A stretch of DNA of 64,000 nt. Origin: Cryoendolithus antarcticus. Taxonomy: Eukaryota > Ascomycota > Dothideomycetes > Cladosporiales > Cladosporiaceae. Location of the stretch: NCBI GenBank assembly GCA_002077065.1, contig NAJO01000011.1, forward strand, positions 891,001 through 955,000, given 5' to 3'. Positions 1-13,300 of the stretch are shown piece after piece; within the stretch, counting starts at the first letter, position 1, and each line of letters begins with the position of its first letter. Both the position numbers and the translations under genes were made by a program. The notes beneath the pieces are model-generated. The model ran no database searches, had not been told where the DNA came from, and saw only the letters and a list, made by a program, of their open reading frames with translations.

Positions 1-127
1 CCATACACTGCAACGGCTGCCACACATTACGAAGTCTTTCCGACAGTGCTTGTTTTCACCTTCACTAATTTTGTCCTCCCATCGACTTAGCATTTCCTGC
101 ATTAGTCCCTTCTACGTCGGCGCTGTC

Positions 128-1023
128 ATGCCTCATCGAAAGACGCACTCGTCTCCTGTACATATTGTACTCACTGCACAGAGTCCTGACAGCCACGATG
201 GGAAACACATCGTCCTTTCCGATCTCCAGGCATTGCCTCTGCAAACTCTCCCGCAAACGATCATGTCGAGCAATGGCTGGACGTACAGAGGCACGACGAT
301 GTCTGCCCTTCCGCTTGCTCGACACTCACACCTGATATCCAGCTTGCTCGCCATCGTCCGCTTGCTCTCCCGGAGCAGAGTCATGCTGAACCAGAAGCTA
401 TACACGATACGGTCTCTCCTGAAATGTCAAGTGAGCCGTGCAGTCCTGCCACGCAGCGTCCTCGCGATCTCACGACGACTGGTCCACCGAGCATGCAGCC
501 CCCAGCTAGCGCTCGACCGAACACTTCCAAGGAGGTCCACAAGGAAGATGCAGCTGCCAATAAGATGGACCGCGAGACGAAGCAGCCTCTCAAGTCCGCC
601 CTTAAGGTGTCTGATCCATCAAGCATTATTCATCACAACCCCACGGGTGGCCCTGACCAGGGTTCCTCAGCTCTCAATGACACCACCATCGACTTCACGG
701 ACACCCTCGGCCACGCCGGTGCCGTGATGCGCCAGGCTGCGGCGTTACTTCGATACCCGGATGACTTGACGCCCGAAGTAAGTCACGAGCTTAGTCACGC
801 CCGGCAGCTCTACGCGCGAGCTGGGAAATTGTAGCGTGGAGCTTATCAGGGTTTTGAGCACGCTGCGATGGAGCTGGGAGAGGGGAAGAAGCTAATGGCT
901 AAGGCACAGCAGGAGATGGCACATGCTGTTGCTGTGCAGAAGGCGGAGGCGGACTCGACAGAGAAAGGTGGCAAGTTGGAGAGGCCAGCTGGTCAGGTAC
1001 ATCGGGAGAAGTCCAATATGTAA
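128..1023 (+). CDS. Unrecognised protein, spliced; 5' structure uncertain
   Basis: I do not recognise this protein. The frame open from about 190 reads through an acidic, Pro/Ser-rich segment and a helical part (DTLGHAGAVMRQAAALL) to a TAG at 832-834. That TAG is the acceptor of a 57-nt intron (778-834) with a perfect GTAAGT donor. Removing it keeps the frame and adds about 63 residues rich in Ala, Glu, Lys and Gln that look like a long helix, ending at 1021-1023. The first part is unclear: the ATG at 128 lies in another frame, and a second intron between about 150 and 290 would have to join it. I saw no strong donor there, so the CDS may instead start at the ATG at 424. It is tail to tail with the next gene, 81 bp away. 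Confidence 0.45.
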
Positions 1024-1104
1024 GCCGAGTAGTCGTTGCGTATCTACAAAAGTGTACGTCCGCAACAGGGGTATCTCAATGTCTACTCCAGCTCGTTTAA
1101 GCAT

Positions 1105-2178
1105 CTATACCACGCTCCCTTCGTAACTACGAAACCCACACAATCCATCGAAAGAGGCCGCCTCTTCGATAGGGCCCTCCTCCGCGTACGTGGCCACGCT
1201 GGGTTCACGCAGCCCGCTCTCGTACCGCCATCTCGGGTCCACGGCTCCTAAGAGAGTATGCGCACCACGCTCCATCACAAGTCTATCCAGCTCCCACATC
1301 AGGAAAGGGCAGTTTCTTAGCTCATGTCCAACGAGCTTCTCCCTAATCGCTCCCCCAGTCTTCGTATCAAAGGACAGATCGACTTTCACGCCATCCCAAT
1401 CCTCGTGCATGCCACCGCCCTCGACAGTCTCGACGATGAAATTGCCCAGGTCTATGGTCATATGCTCGACGTTGGAGAGCTCGAAGTGCACATTCAGCAG
1501 GTTGAGAGCCGTGAACACGTCGTGGCGGAACACGGTAGTGATGTGTGTATTTGGTTCGAATGTGAGGGATGGAATGGCGTTGTGATCGCGGATGTACTCT
1601 TCGACTGCGGTGAGCTTTGTCTTTACTGCGGTAGACAGCGGGGGATTGGCAATGCTGCAGGTAGCGATGGTGGTAGCGGCGGTCTTGCCGCGGACAGGCT
1701 TCTTGGGTGAGCTGAGCCTGAGCTTCTTGATCTTCGTCGGGCTGGCGGCATGGCCATCCTCGGCAGGCGCGCTGTCATCGTCCTCGAGCTCATCGGCCTT
1801 GCGCTTGGGTGATCTACTGTTGTTCTTCACTTGCTTTGCGGCGGGAGCTTTGATACCACAAGTTTTCTTCTGTGCTGCAGGCGCCGCGGCTGCCTTAGGT
1901 GTGGGTGTGCGCTTGCGCGCTGACTTGGCGGAGGACGTGGATGACGGGGTCGAAGTCGAGGGATCTGCGCCCGTTGCTACCCCTTGCGCCGGCTGAGCCA
2001 AGGTGCCGGGTTCGAGCTTCTTGATCTCGTCGGTGCCGGTGGGACTCGGGTTCATAGGGTTCGCGGAGTCTTGTGCTTTCAAATTTGGTGGTGTGGCGCT
2101 TTTGCTAATGCACGCAGGCTCCGGGGTGTTGATCTTCAATTTGGCATCCTTGACGGTGAGCTTCGCGAAGGGAGCCAT
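1105..2178 (-). CDS. Unrecognised, probably nuclear protein (357 aa)
   Basis: A single uninterrupted frame of 357 codons with ATG at 2178 in good context (GCC before, G after). The N-terminal half (about residues 20-165) is low complexity, rich in Ala, Pro, Ser and Lys, with basic clusters such as SPKRKADE and TKIKKLRLSSPKK that look like nuclear localisation signals. The C-terminal half (about 180-340) is ordered: mixed hydrophobic and acidic sequence with a tryptophan-containing core (EDWDGVKVDLSFD, LMWELDRLVMERG). I know no named family with this pattern. It is transcribed away from the gene at 2934 and converges on the one at 128. Function unknown; that it is a real gene is likely from frame length and composition. 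Confidence 0.6.
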   Translation of the reverse strand: MAPFAKLTVKDAKLKINTPEPACISKSATPPNLKAQDSANPMNPSPTGTDEIKKLEPGTLAQPAQGVATGADPSTSTPSSTSSAKSARKRTPTPKAAAAPAAQKKTCGIKAPAAKQVKNNSRSPKRKADELEDDDSAPAEDGHAASPTKIKKLRLSSPKKPVRGKTAATTIATCSIANPPLSTAVKTKLTAVEEYIRDHNAIPSLTFEPNTHITTVFRHDVFTALNLLNVHFELSNVEHMTIDLGNFIVETVEGGGMHEDWDGVKVDLSFDTKTGGAIREKLVGHELRNCPFLMWELDRLVMERGAHTLLGAVDPRWRYESGLREPSVATYAEEGPIEEAASFDGLCGFRSYEGSVV

Positions 2179-2933
2179 GCTGATGTATTGCGATGCACGT
2201 GGTATCAGACAATCTGTGATACTTGTATTGCCACAAACTGCAACCTATTGCGATGTGGAAAATCGCTGCAAAATTGCACAGTGTGAATGTGTTGCCTGGT
2301 GTGATGAAAGTCGCAATGTGAAGTCGCCGAAGTTCGTGGACTCGCTCGTCGGTTGCGGAAGGCTCAGTGACAAAGGTGTCGTTGCTCTGGAATGTCGAAA
2401 TTCGTGTCAGATTTTGGTGAATGGTCAACAATGCTATTGTGCGCACAATAGACTCCCAATCGACCCGAACCGCTGAAAGAAGCCCAATTCACGTGGGACC
2501 CACTTTTATCTTTCGAGCGCAGCTAATGCAGCGTGAATGCACACAGCTGGATTTCGCTGTTTGTGTAGCACTTTGCTTGTGCTCTGCAACATGGACGACC
2601 GCCTCAAGGCTCGCGCAGATCGCTCGCAAATTCAACGCATGGAGTTCCGATCCCCGATGTTGCAGGTATCGGCGGCCAAAGAATCGACGTCGCTAGGTCA
2701 GCACATGTCCTCAAACCATATCGAAGTTAATCGCAAATTTTGCTGGCAGTGTATATGAAGGAATGGCCATGCCAACGTCTTTCGCTCCACACTCGAGGAA
2801 ATACCGAACACATACCCACCGATATCTTACCAGCAGACGCACTCGGTCGTCCCGAACTTTGAGAAAGTCGGACATACACAGCGGACCAAAGTAGGTCCAC
2901 ATCACCGCTCGACGCAAGACTCGCACCCTGACG
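2179..2933. other. Intergenic, divergent promoter region
   Basis: 755 bp between the start codons of two divergent genes. Short frames here show no family signature and I see no RNA gene or repeat. It presumably holds both promoters. Confidence 0.4.
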
Positions 2934-3689
2934 ATGAACATTAGCATGTCCAGGCGCACACCAAGTCCTGTCAGGCCTGACAGCAAAATGACAGATGCCA
3001 TGAGAGCAGCGGTCATAGCAACCCTGCCACACTCGATTGATCATCCAGCCATTATGAGAAGCCCTTCAACGGATTCCGAGTGTACGGAGTCGGTCACCGG
3101 CGATACAAGCGCGCTGGAGGTCGGAGAGTATGCCCACATGGTGGACGCAGCAGGGATTCTGCTGAACATGATCGAAGCGAATCGTAGTAAAGATCTCAGC
3201 GTGAGAAAGAGAGGCCTGGCCTATCGACATGAGGGCGGCGCTGGAGAGAGTCCGGAGACTGAGACCTCCCAAGGGCATCCCAATGCAAAGATTGAAATCG
3301 AGACCGGTAGCAGCGTCCTCTCCGCCGATAGCGGTGCCGGTATCGACGCTGCGAACACACTCCTCGAGCTCTCTCAGGGCGGCCACGTCTTCACCGAGGG
3401 CAACACCAGGCTGAAGAAAGGTATCGATAAGTACTGGGCTCAAGGCGATGCCATGGCTGCGAACATCCGAAACAACGTCTCGTCAGAGCAAGAGGCTTCC
3501 TCATCGTCGCCAGGGAGGACTGAGCAATCCGCGAGAAGAGCGTTGTCGCCTCGCAAACAGTGCCTCATGGACATGTGCGCGGACAAGCCAGGAGACCGTA
3601 GCTCTGGAGATGAAGATCGTCGAGGCTTGAGACGGCATAGTACTCCGTCGATGAGGCAGCGGGAGATCATGGAGGGGCGACAGGGTTAG
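2934..3689 (+). CDS. Unrecognised acidic protein with duplicated DAAxxLLxM/L motif
   Basis: A 251-codon intronless frame with ATG at 2934. It is Ser/Glu/Arg rich and mostly looks disordered, but has two similar hydrophobic heptads: VDAAGILLNM at residues 70-79 and IDAANTLLEL at 137-146. The tail carries SPRK and RRHSTPS sites that look phosphorylatable. Short DAA-type helices of this sort occur in disordered fungal regulators that dock on partner proteins, but I cannot place this one in a family. The gene precedes TOM1 on the same strand by 686 bp and diverges from the nuclear-looking protein at 1105. It could be lineage-restricted. That it is coding is moderately sure; function unknown. Confidence 0.5.
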   Translation: MNISMSRRTPSPVRPDSKMTDAMRAAVIATLPHSIDHPAIMRSPSTDSECTESVTGDTSALEVGEYAHMVDAAGILLNMIEANRSKDLSVRKRGLAYRHEGGAGESPETETSQGHPNAKIEIETGSSVLSADSGAGIDAANTLLELSQGGHVFTEGNTRLKKGIDKYWAQGDAMAANIRNNVSSEQEASSSSPGRTEQSARRALSPRKQCLMDMCADKPGDRSSGDEDRRGLRRHSTPSMRQREIMEGRQG

Positions 3690-4375
3690 ATACCTGGCGT
3701 CTGTATAAGATAGACGCGTCTGGCAGCAAGCTCAATATACTGCCAGGGGATGATGGTCGATCAGCAGACGTGAAGAGCGGAAGCGTCAAGCGATTCTAGA
3801 GCGCACGATGTTGGATCGATAGGATAGGAGGCATAGGATGGGAGAAATTCTGACAATGTGTGCTTTTGACCCCTCTCCTCACACGTGGAATTGGAAGCCT
3901 CAAATTCGGCGCACGTGATGTCATACTCATAACGCTTCTGCATATCGGAGAAAGTTTCGGCCGGGCGTTAGCGCTGCCGCGCTCTACTAGTGAAGCAGCA
4001 GGTGCATGTGCAGACTACCGAACTCCAGCTCATATCTGACATTACATCCATTGTCCCTTTCAACCTTACTACACTCCCAGCAACTAGTGGTGTCAGAGAG
4101 AGCTACCTGCTATCCCCGCTTCGTACTGCTCGACATACATCACGAGGAGTGACGCCTCAGGCTTGCAGCTACACCACCGAACCTGAAGCCTTCCAGCCTT
4201 GGCGGTTGGACTTTACGGTGATTGCTCATTCAAGACATCACTCATTCACATACCAAACATCACCTGAGTGGCAAAGTCGAGAGTCACGCAGATGATTACA
4301 CTCTCTCTTCTACACTGAGGCGCAATAGCCTGAACACGAAAGGCGCGGTCTACCACACGCGAGGAGACCGCCGCG
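3690..4375. other. Intergenic, TOM1 upstream region
   Basis: 686 bp between the preceding stop and the TOM1 start codon. No gene or repeat recognised. It should hold the terminator of the upstream gene and the TOM1 promoter and leader. Confidence 0.4.
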
Positions 4376-7300
4376 ATGGGGAAGATCAAGAAGACGCCGT
4401 CCGAGCGGCATCGCGCAACAGAGTCACCCATAGTCGCCACATTCGTTCATGATGCAGTGAGGATACCTCTGCATCAGCTGCCCGCCAAGCTTGAGAGCTT
4501 CCCTCGCCACTGGCCGTTTCCTCGAGGCGACCTGTACCACTGGATCCCGCTGCTGGACCGCTTCGATCACACACTTGAGCTCTTCAACAAGGAGTATGCG
4601 CTCAAGGACGGGCCGCAGTCGAGGCCGTTCGAGCGGAAGCTGTTGCAAAGCGGGGACGCTGAGACCGACATGCCATACCCTGCTGCGGGTGCATCGACGG
4701 AAGAGCTAGATGCAGACAGTCGCTTTGGAGCAGATGGCGATAGGGTGGTGATCTATGCTGTTGTGTCGTTCACTCGCGTTCTGCTGGAGCACTGTGGCAA
4801 CCGCAGCCTGTATGCGAGCAGTGGCCACATCAACGATCTCTTGCATACGACGGACCTCGACCTGCTGAGGACATGTCTGAAGCTGAGTCTACGGCTTGCG
4901 CAGCGATATCAGGTGGCGCGCTACAAGAACACCGCACCACACATGCAGGCGGCTCTGCTGGCAAACCACTACAACTTCAACTTGGACAATCTTCACAAGA
5001 TCGCACTACCCTTCCCGAAGCCACTCAGCACAATAGCAGCACAGACTCCGGCAAAGGCGAAAGAGAGGGCAAAGCCGGCACAACTATACAGCCCTTCAGA
5101 TCTTGTGGCGATGGTGAAGCATGAAATTCCCGATGCGCTGAGGCAGGAGCTTGCGAATGTCTCTGTCACGTACTACAGCACTCCGACCTCACCGGTGGCG
5201 AAGACTAGCTCAGCAGCTGCTCCGGCGGACTCTTTGCCGCCTACGCCAACGCCCGTCCGCAGAGCTTCGAACCTTGGTCCCTCCCGCGAGCGGCCTGCTG
5301 CGCCTGAACGTGTTCTGACTTCTCCAGATGTCAGCGACGTGCCGGTAAAGTCACTGGAAGCCGAAGCTGCCAACGCACCCAAATCGTACAGGATCCAGGC
5401 ATCGCAGATAAGAGACGTGCCTGCGTACGAGCTCGTTCGTGAGGCGCTGTCCAGCATACCGAAAGACTCACAGTACGATCTCCTGCATCGGGTACGGATA
5501 GCGCAAGCGCTTTCAAACCCCGATTCAGTGCATGTACAGACACTGCTGCAAACACGACTTCTTGCCATTGCCAACCTGGCGTACGCAGTCGGCGAGTCTA
5601 AGTTTCAGGAGAAGCTTGGCCATGCTGACGCGGAGGAGCCACGCAAGTACCACCTTGCACAACAGCTGTGCGACCTACTACAGCCGAGCGCAGATGCCAA
5701 ACTGCCACTCTCACTCGATATGGAGATCTGCGTATTGCAAACGCTCGAGTCACTTGTCCGGCTGAAGCACAAGTGGTCTGAAGTTGTGGAGGCTCTCGCC
5801 ATCACCGTCAACCACGGAATACTGTACTACGAGCTTCGGAAGGCTGTCTCAAGTCTACAGTCCGAGCCTCATGACAATGCTGACACCGAGTTGCGCGAGA
5901 CCGAGTGGCGCCTGGCAACTTTAGCCCTGGTAGACACTGTGTCGCAGGCGAACCCTCAGGCCAAGTATGCCGAAAGGATGCTGGCTGCAGGTGTTATGGA
6001 CATCGAGATTGAAGTGCTCACTCTTCGTACGAGTCGCGCGGAGCGGCTGCAAGAGAAGGTCATCAGCTTCTTAGACTCATACATCCACAACATCGCGGCA
6101 GCTTTCCAGACATTGACAAACGTGAAGGGTCTTGAGATTCTATCGGATCTTGCGAGCTACCTGGTGTCTACATCTCTTCGGAACGCCATCAGTGGTAAGG
6201 GCATGTCCGCAGAATTCAAATCCAAGGTAGTCGACTATGACATCTCGTATTTCCAACAAGCCGCGCTGCGAGGGCTGTTCAAATTCATCGTACACCTCTT
6301 CGACAACAACTCTGGTGTGCACGATCGAGAGCTTCGCAATCTGCTGGACTCGCCACCGATGCTTGGCGCGCTCCGTACGGTCATTGAGAACTCCGATATC
6401 TTCGGCTCCAACGTATGGTCTGCTGCTGTCAACACGGTCAGCAACTTCATACACAACGAGCCTACAAGCTATCAGGTCATTGCCGAAGCAGGCCTCGCAA
6501 AGGGTATACTTGAGGCTGTCACCCAGCGTATCCTAACCGAAGACACGCTACCAGAATCAAGCAGCGAGCCGAGCTTCGCGGATCCCCAACCATTCGTGGC
6601 CGACAACCAAGAGATAGTCTTCCCCGACGTTTCAGGTGTACTGCCGGTAGGTGAAACGATCGCCGACATACCGACAGCGTTCGGTGCCATATGTCTCAAT
6701 GAAGCTGGCATGAAGCTTTTTCAGGCCTCCGGTGCACTGGATACCTTCTTCGATATCTTCGTTTCGCCGCCGCACGTTCGCGCGCTAGAGGACGAGGGTC
6801 TTACCGCAGCGACAGTGGGCAATGCCTTCGATGAGCTAGCGCGTCATCACCCACCACTGGCAAAGTACATCCTTGCTGCGGTCGTCAGGATGGTGAAGAG
6901 AGTCAAATCTCTGACAAGCATCATTGAGACGACAACAGGTGTGGGTGCCAAGATTTGGACGCGCTGCAACGGAAACGACGAGCTCCTAAAGTTCGGCGTG
7001 TCTGGCAGCGGCATGATCGAGGATGGGTCAATCGAAGTCAGAACGGGACAGAGGTCTGCGCAGCAAATGAAAGAGACCGAGTACGAGCGTGTGAGTGCGA
7101 CGCCCTACTTGAGCGCATGCTTCAAGTTTCTGGATGGGTTCTTCCACAACCAGTCCATGTGTCAGTCGTTCTGCACAAACGGTGGCACTGAGATTGTGCT
7201 TGACCTCGTAACCTCGCCAAGCAATCCGCCGGACATTGTTGCTTTTTCGGTATTTAACAAGATCGCCACTGTGGTCAAGCGCATGTGCGACGAGAAGCCT

Positions 7301-10300
7301 CATCTGGTACTTCCAAGCCTGATGGCTCGCGCGCAGGGCGCTCTGCAGACACTCCGACCTCTGCTGGACGGCTCGAGGCAGTCATACTTCCTTCCTCTCA
7401 CACAGCCATCGACTCTGACTGCGCTGTCGCCCGAAGAATATCAGGATGGACCGGCGGTGCTGAAGTCTCTGACATCAGCACATGTTCTATCGCATCTGCT
7501 CGGTCGCTGCCTGGCCCAAACTGCCCATCAGAGCCATCGGAGTGGTGTGGGTGTCAACGCGTTGTTTATCACCCTCAACCTAACCGACATATACGTCTCC
7601 CTGGTCACGGACTTCAGCAAGCTATACTCAGTGTGTCTGTGGGAGAACCAGGCGCTGAAGGCAAATATGTCCGACTCTTGGAAGGTTCTTACTGAGCCTA
7701 AGCCGTTCTCACAGCGCCGTGCGGGTCCTGACGGATACTCAGAGCTTGTCACCGTCGAATACAGGAATAACAATATCACCAACAGCAAAGGACCCAGTGC
7801 TACGGAGATAGGCGGCTCAGAGGCAGATCTCTTCGCTTTCAAGAACGCGAGAGCGATCAGATTCCTGCTGTCACAGACCCCTACCGGGGTGGAGTCACTG
7901 TTCACCAACCTCGCTCAAGCTTTGACGCCCAAGCGAACCTCGGATCTGTATATGAAGCAACATGCTGGCATTGTAGCCGAGACTCTCGCAAAGTGTATGA
8001 TCAGCGAGTTGGAGAATGGCAACAACAGTTCTGCTTCGGAAGGCGCCGTTGGTCAGCACTGTAGCGCAGTATTGAACGCGTTGACTCGACTCCTGGTGCG
8101 CAATCCAACGAGCATGGAGTCCTTCGGCACGAAAGAAGCAGTCACCCTGGTGCTCGTCAAATTCTTCCAGGCTGGTGGCTTCGACTTGCTCGATACGCAC
8201 CTGATGCGGCTAGCCAAGATCATCACGGCGAATGGTGATGTGCACGATGACCTGACTGATGCGGCGCATCATAGTGTGACTTACATACTGAACTTCTTCA
8301 GTCAAGTCGTGCGATCTAAGTGTATCAACGAATCGGTGCAGTCGGGCATGATAGCGCAGCGCGGCTTCGAGCACGCCGACTACTTCGTACCCGGGCAATT
8401 TCTCATGGAGATCCGGCACCGCGTACTTCAGACATTGACGACATTGTGGCACGATGATTCGATCTCCAAGCTGGGCGATGGCAATACCAAGGATATAGTG
8501 GACGCACTGAAACACATACTTAAGTCTGAAGGCGAAGAGCGTGCGTTGAAGCGTACAGACAATGCGACTCGCCGAGTAGCGACTACCCAGGTCGACTACA
8601 CCACACGAGCCGACAGCAACGTGCAAAAGCTCAAGGATGCCGGTATCGACGAATCTTTGGCAAAAGAGGCGGTATATCGGTGTAACAATCATGAAGCCAT
8701 GTCTCGAGAGTATGCGGAGGTGCACAAGAACTATCACGCTTTGCCGCTTGGCCTGCCAGCCGGTAACGAGAAGAAGTCTTCGCCAGACACCTCGCTCCAG
8801 AGATCGCAATCAATTGACATGCCTGATGCACCCGCAGACGCAGGCTGGCATGATTCAGGTACTTCTCAGGATGCTCGTGTCGATGCTGAAGAGCAGATGG
8901 GCGAAGACTCTGACTCTAGCGATGAAGAGTACGGATCTCTCGGCCGTGTGCCAGCCGACGTCGCGGCATCTGACATGGCTGCAATGGCTGGACTCGACTC
9001 CGGTGCTGCCCGTGCTGCTCTGGGCATGGAGTCGGCAGGCTCCTCTGGATCTGTAACAGATACGAAGACGCCGTTCGTCACTGTGGACGATCTCAATGAA
9101 GCAAGAGATAAGCTGCGCGAAGACCTCATTGATAGGTGCCTTGAGGTGTTGAGCGCACAGCCTGGCATGACATTCGAGCTGGCAGAGCTTATTCAAGCGG
9201 CTGTGGTCAAGTCGGGCGAAGCTACGAACCCTCGTGCGGAGATCGGCAACACGTTGGTATCTTCTTTGCTTTCGTTGTACGGCGAGGAGCCTAGCAAGGA
9301 GAATGGGCGCAAGATCTCGGCGTATGCCCATCTGGTTGCTCTCATCCTGCAAGACAGCGACTTCTTTGAGTCAACGCTAGATGAGCTGAAAGACAATCTG
9401 GATACTCTGATCTCGTGGACCGAGCTGAAGGGCGAAGACAAGGCAGAGGATGCCCCTTGGATTGAGATGCTACTTCTGATCATCGAGCGCGTGCTTGCTG
9501 AAGACGAGCAGCCGATAGTCATCGAGTGGGACCCTCCACCAGCCGATGACCCGTTGAAGCCTCAGCCGAAGCCACAACCTCCAGAGTTTGCAGTACCGGA
9601 AGAGTCTCGCTCACAGCTTTTCGACTCGATGCTCAATCTTCTCCCGAAGATTGGCAAGAACGCCTCGCTCGCACTCTCTGTGATGCGTGTCCTTGTCAGC
9701 CTTACGCGCCACAGGGACGTCGCCATGAAGTTGAGCAATAAGTTGCATATGTCCCGCCTCTTCCTCATGATTCGACAGCTTTCCGCCTCACCTGGTCCTC
9801 AGCTACAAAGCGCTATCATGATCGTACTCCGCCATATGGTCGAAGACGCGGAGACGATCCGCCAGATTATGAAGACGGAGATCAAGACTGCATTCGAGAG
9901 CGGCAACAGATCGCAGCGCAACATCGATACCTCGAGCTTCACGCGCAACATGTCGCATCTGGCCTTGAGGGACGCAGAGGTGTTCGTCAGCGTTGTGCAG
10001 GAGATGCTGGAGGTGCCGAAGTATGATGGGCATCCGCATCGTGCGCAAGCTTTGGCGTTGAAGCCGACACCACCGCCAGAGGCAACTACTGATACTTCAG
10101 CAGAGCCAAAATCTGTTACTAACGGCACTGCTGAGGCAGTACAGGCGCCGACGGACCTCAAGCCTGCGAATGACCTCAAGGCACCCACTATTGAGATAAC
10201 CGACGGCGTGGTGTCGTTCCTTCTTCGGGAGCTCGCCACGTACCGAGAAGTTGAGGACAAGCCTCCGGTCCCGAAGATGGTGCCTTCGTCCAGCAATGTC

Positions 10301-13300
10301 GCTGCACCTACGAGCTTGGTAGACACCGATATGCCTGATGCCGCGGCTGCCAATGGCACTGCTACTAATGGCACTGCTACTAATGGCGCTGCTACTGAGC
10401 CGAAGAAGGAAGAGAAGCCGGTGTTCAAACCTGAGGAGCACATGATCTACATCTACAGGTGCTTTATCCTGCAATGTCTGTCCGAGCTGCTGGCTTGCTA
10501 CGCTCGCACGAAGATCGAGTTCATCAACTTCTCGCGCAAGGCAGAGACGCAAGCGGCGACACCTTCGAAGCCAAGAGCTGGTACCTTGAATTACTTGCTG
10601 AACGTGCTCCTCCCCGCTGGCACGCTCGAGCATCGTGAAGACATCGCGCATCGCAAAAAGCTGGTGACATCCAATTGGGCGACCACCACTCTTGTCTCTC
10701 TGTGCACACAGACCGTCGAGAAGGCCCGACCTCGCGTTCCAGTCGTCGGTCACTCTTTGACCGAAGAGGATAGTGACATTTCCTTCGTCCGTCGCTTCGT
10801 CATCGAGCACGCGTTGCGCTCTTTCAAGGAAGCCACAGCATCATCCGAGGCACTCGATGTCCGATATTCGCGTCTAATGGCGTTGGCAGACCTCTTCGAC
10901 CGCATGCTGAACGCAAAGCCCGATCGGAACAGTCCTGTCAACGCCGCAAACTTCGATCGCTCGCAGCAACAACTTGGCCGCATCATGTACGAGAAGAACC
11001 TTATTGCTGCACTCACGTCTTCGATTGCTGAGCTTGACCTCAACTTCCCAAACGCCAAGCGTGCTGTGAAGCACATTCTCGTACCGCTCAAGACTCTCAC
11101 CGACTTGGCTGTTGATTTGAGCCAGCGGGCTGAGCTTTCGTCAACGCCTGGCAATAGCACAGAAGAAGACGACATCGGCGTCGAGACTTCAGCCTCTGAG
11201 GTCGGCGATGAGACTGATGACGAGCGGGAGCAGACACCTGATCTCTTCCGCAACTCAGCGCTGGGCATACTGAACCCGGATGATGATGAAGGCTCTTCAG
11301 ATGGTGACGACGAAGAGGACGATGATGAAATGGACCTCGAGGACTACGAAGAGTATGACGTCGAGGAGGACGAGATGGACTTCGAAGACGATCATGCGGG
11401 CGCACCTGGCGAAGTCGTTAGTGACGAAGAGGATGATCACATGAACGAGATGGGTGAGATAGAGGGTATGCCTGGCGATGTTGAGATGGAGGTCGAGATC
11501 CTGGACGAGAACGATGAGGACGACGATTCGGACGATGATGACGCGGACGGAGATGAGGATGACGATGATGGGGAGGGGTACGGCAATCACTTTGATGAAG
11601 TCAATGGTGACGATGCCAACGGTAGTCTGGCAGACGGCGACGATGAAGGCTGGGAGGACGAAGGAGAGGACTATGAAGAGGGTGCAGGACAGAGAGCCCC
11701 TCTAGACGAGCTCGCACACGTCCTTGCGCACGGTGGCGAGACCTCCGACAATGCCGACGAAGATGGTGTCATTCGTGTTGACATGACGGGCGGCGACGAG
11801 GAGTACTTCGATGATGAAATGCCGCCTGGTGAGGAAGATGAAGACGAAGAAGAGCAGGAGATGGACTATGGCGACGAGCTTGCGTTCGAGCCTGAAGGCG
11901 AGGATGACGACTTTGACGAGATGGGCGCGTGGGAGTACACAGGACCTCCACAGCCTCGTGGCCATCGCCATCATCATCATCGTGGCGGTGGGCTGCCTGG
12001 CTTCATGGACTTCATGCACCCTCCTCCAGGAGCACCGGGTGGACCGGATGCAGCCTACTTCGCCAATCGCTACGGCATAGGTCAAGGTGGTTTTGGCGCG
12101 AACCCTGGCCGTCGCGACGATGAAGGTCTTAATCCGCTGCTACAGCGCGATCGTACCACGCATGGTCTCGAAGCCGATCTGCCCGCTGGTATACCACCAC
12201 CTATGCCTCTCCCGGTTGCAACCGTTGTTGGCGGGCGCGATGCCATGATTGGAGATCTCGTAGCACGACTGAATCGTGTAGACAATGGTCTGCACCGCTA
12301 TGGTCTAGACATGGACTTCCGGGGACTTGGCGGTGCTCCCCCGCCAGCCATCTTCGCAGTCAACAACAGGGGCATGCCGCAATTCTTAGACATCCACAAT
12401 CGCCGTCAGCCTTGGCGTAATGACGTCGAAGATGCACGCACTGCCTCCATGTCTGACGAGGCGAGAGCTGTGGACTTCAGACCTCTGCTCACGACTGTGC
12501 GCTGGACTGAGGAGTCTCGCATATTGTTCGGTGGTAAGCACCACGAGAAGGCTGTTCGCGTCATTACAACCTTGCTAAGTCTGCTTGTGCCACCTGCGAT
12601 GGAGGCCAAGCGTATTCGCGACAAGGAGGCGGCTGAGCGACAGGAAGCCGAAAAGAAGAAGCGCGAGGAGGATGAAGCCAAGGCTGCAGCCGAGAAGGCC
12701 GAGCGCGAAGCCAAGGAGAAGAAGGAGCGTGAAGAGCGAGAGGCTAAAGAGGCTGAGGAAGCTGCTGAGAAGGCACGCGAAGAGGCTGAGGCGGCTGCAC
12801 AGGTGCCCGAGGAGACTCCGACGGAGGCCGAGCCCACCTCTATGGAAGGTGTTGAGGCTGCTGCACCCGCTGCTGGAACTTCCGCAGAGCCAGCAGCGCC
12901 GGCTGCAGAGCGCGTCTTCATCACGATTCGCGGACGCCAGCTCGATATTACCGACCTGGGCATTGACCGCGATTACATTGAGGCGCTACCGGAAGAGTTT
13001 CGCGAGGAAGTGATTACCAGTCAATTCGCTGATCAGCGTGCGCAACAGCGGGCCGAGGCTCGCCAGAATGGTACCGTGCCTACTGAGATCAGCCGAGAGT
13101 TCCTCGACGCGCTGCCGCCGGAGCTACAGCAAGAGCTGCTTGCATCTGAGATGCGCGAGCGTCGCCAGCGCGAGCAAGCTGAAGCACGGCGCCAGAGGCA
13201 TGCACAAGGTGGTCAAGCCGCACCCGCTGCCCAGCCCGAGGAGATGACTCAAGCGGACTTCTTTGCCACATTGGACCCAGCGTTCCGTCAACAGGTACTC

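Noticed and set aside
9799..10810. Two long minus-strand frames (214 and 237 codons)
   Set aside because: They lie antisense to the secure HECT ligase frame; composition follows from its codon bias.
12406..12963. 185-codon minus-strand frame
   Set aside because: Antisense shadow of the Ala/Glu/Lys-rich part of the HECT ligase; Ser/Ala low complexity with no family.
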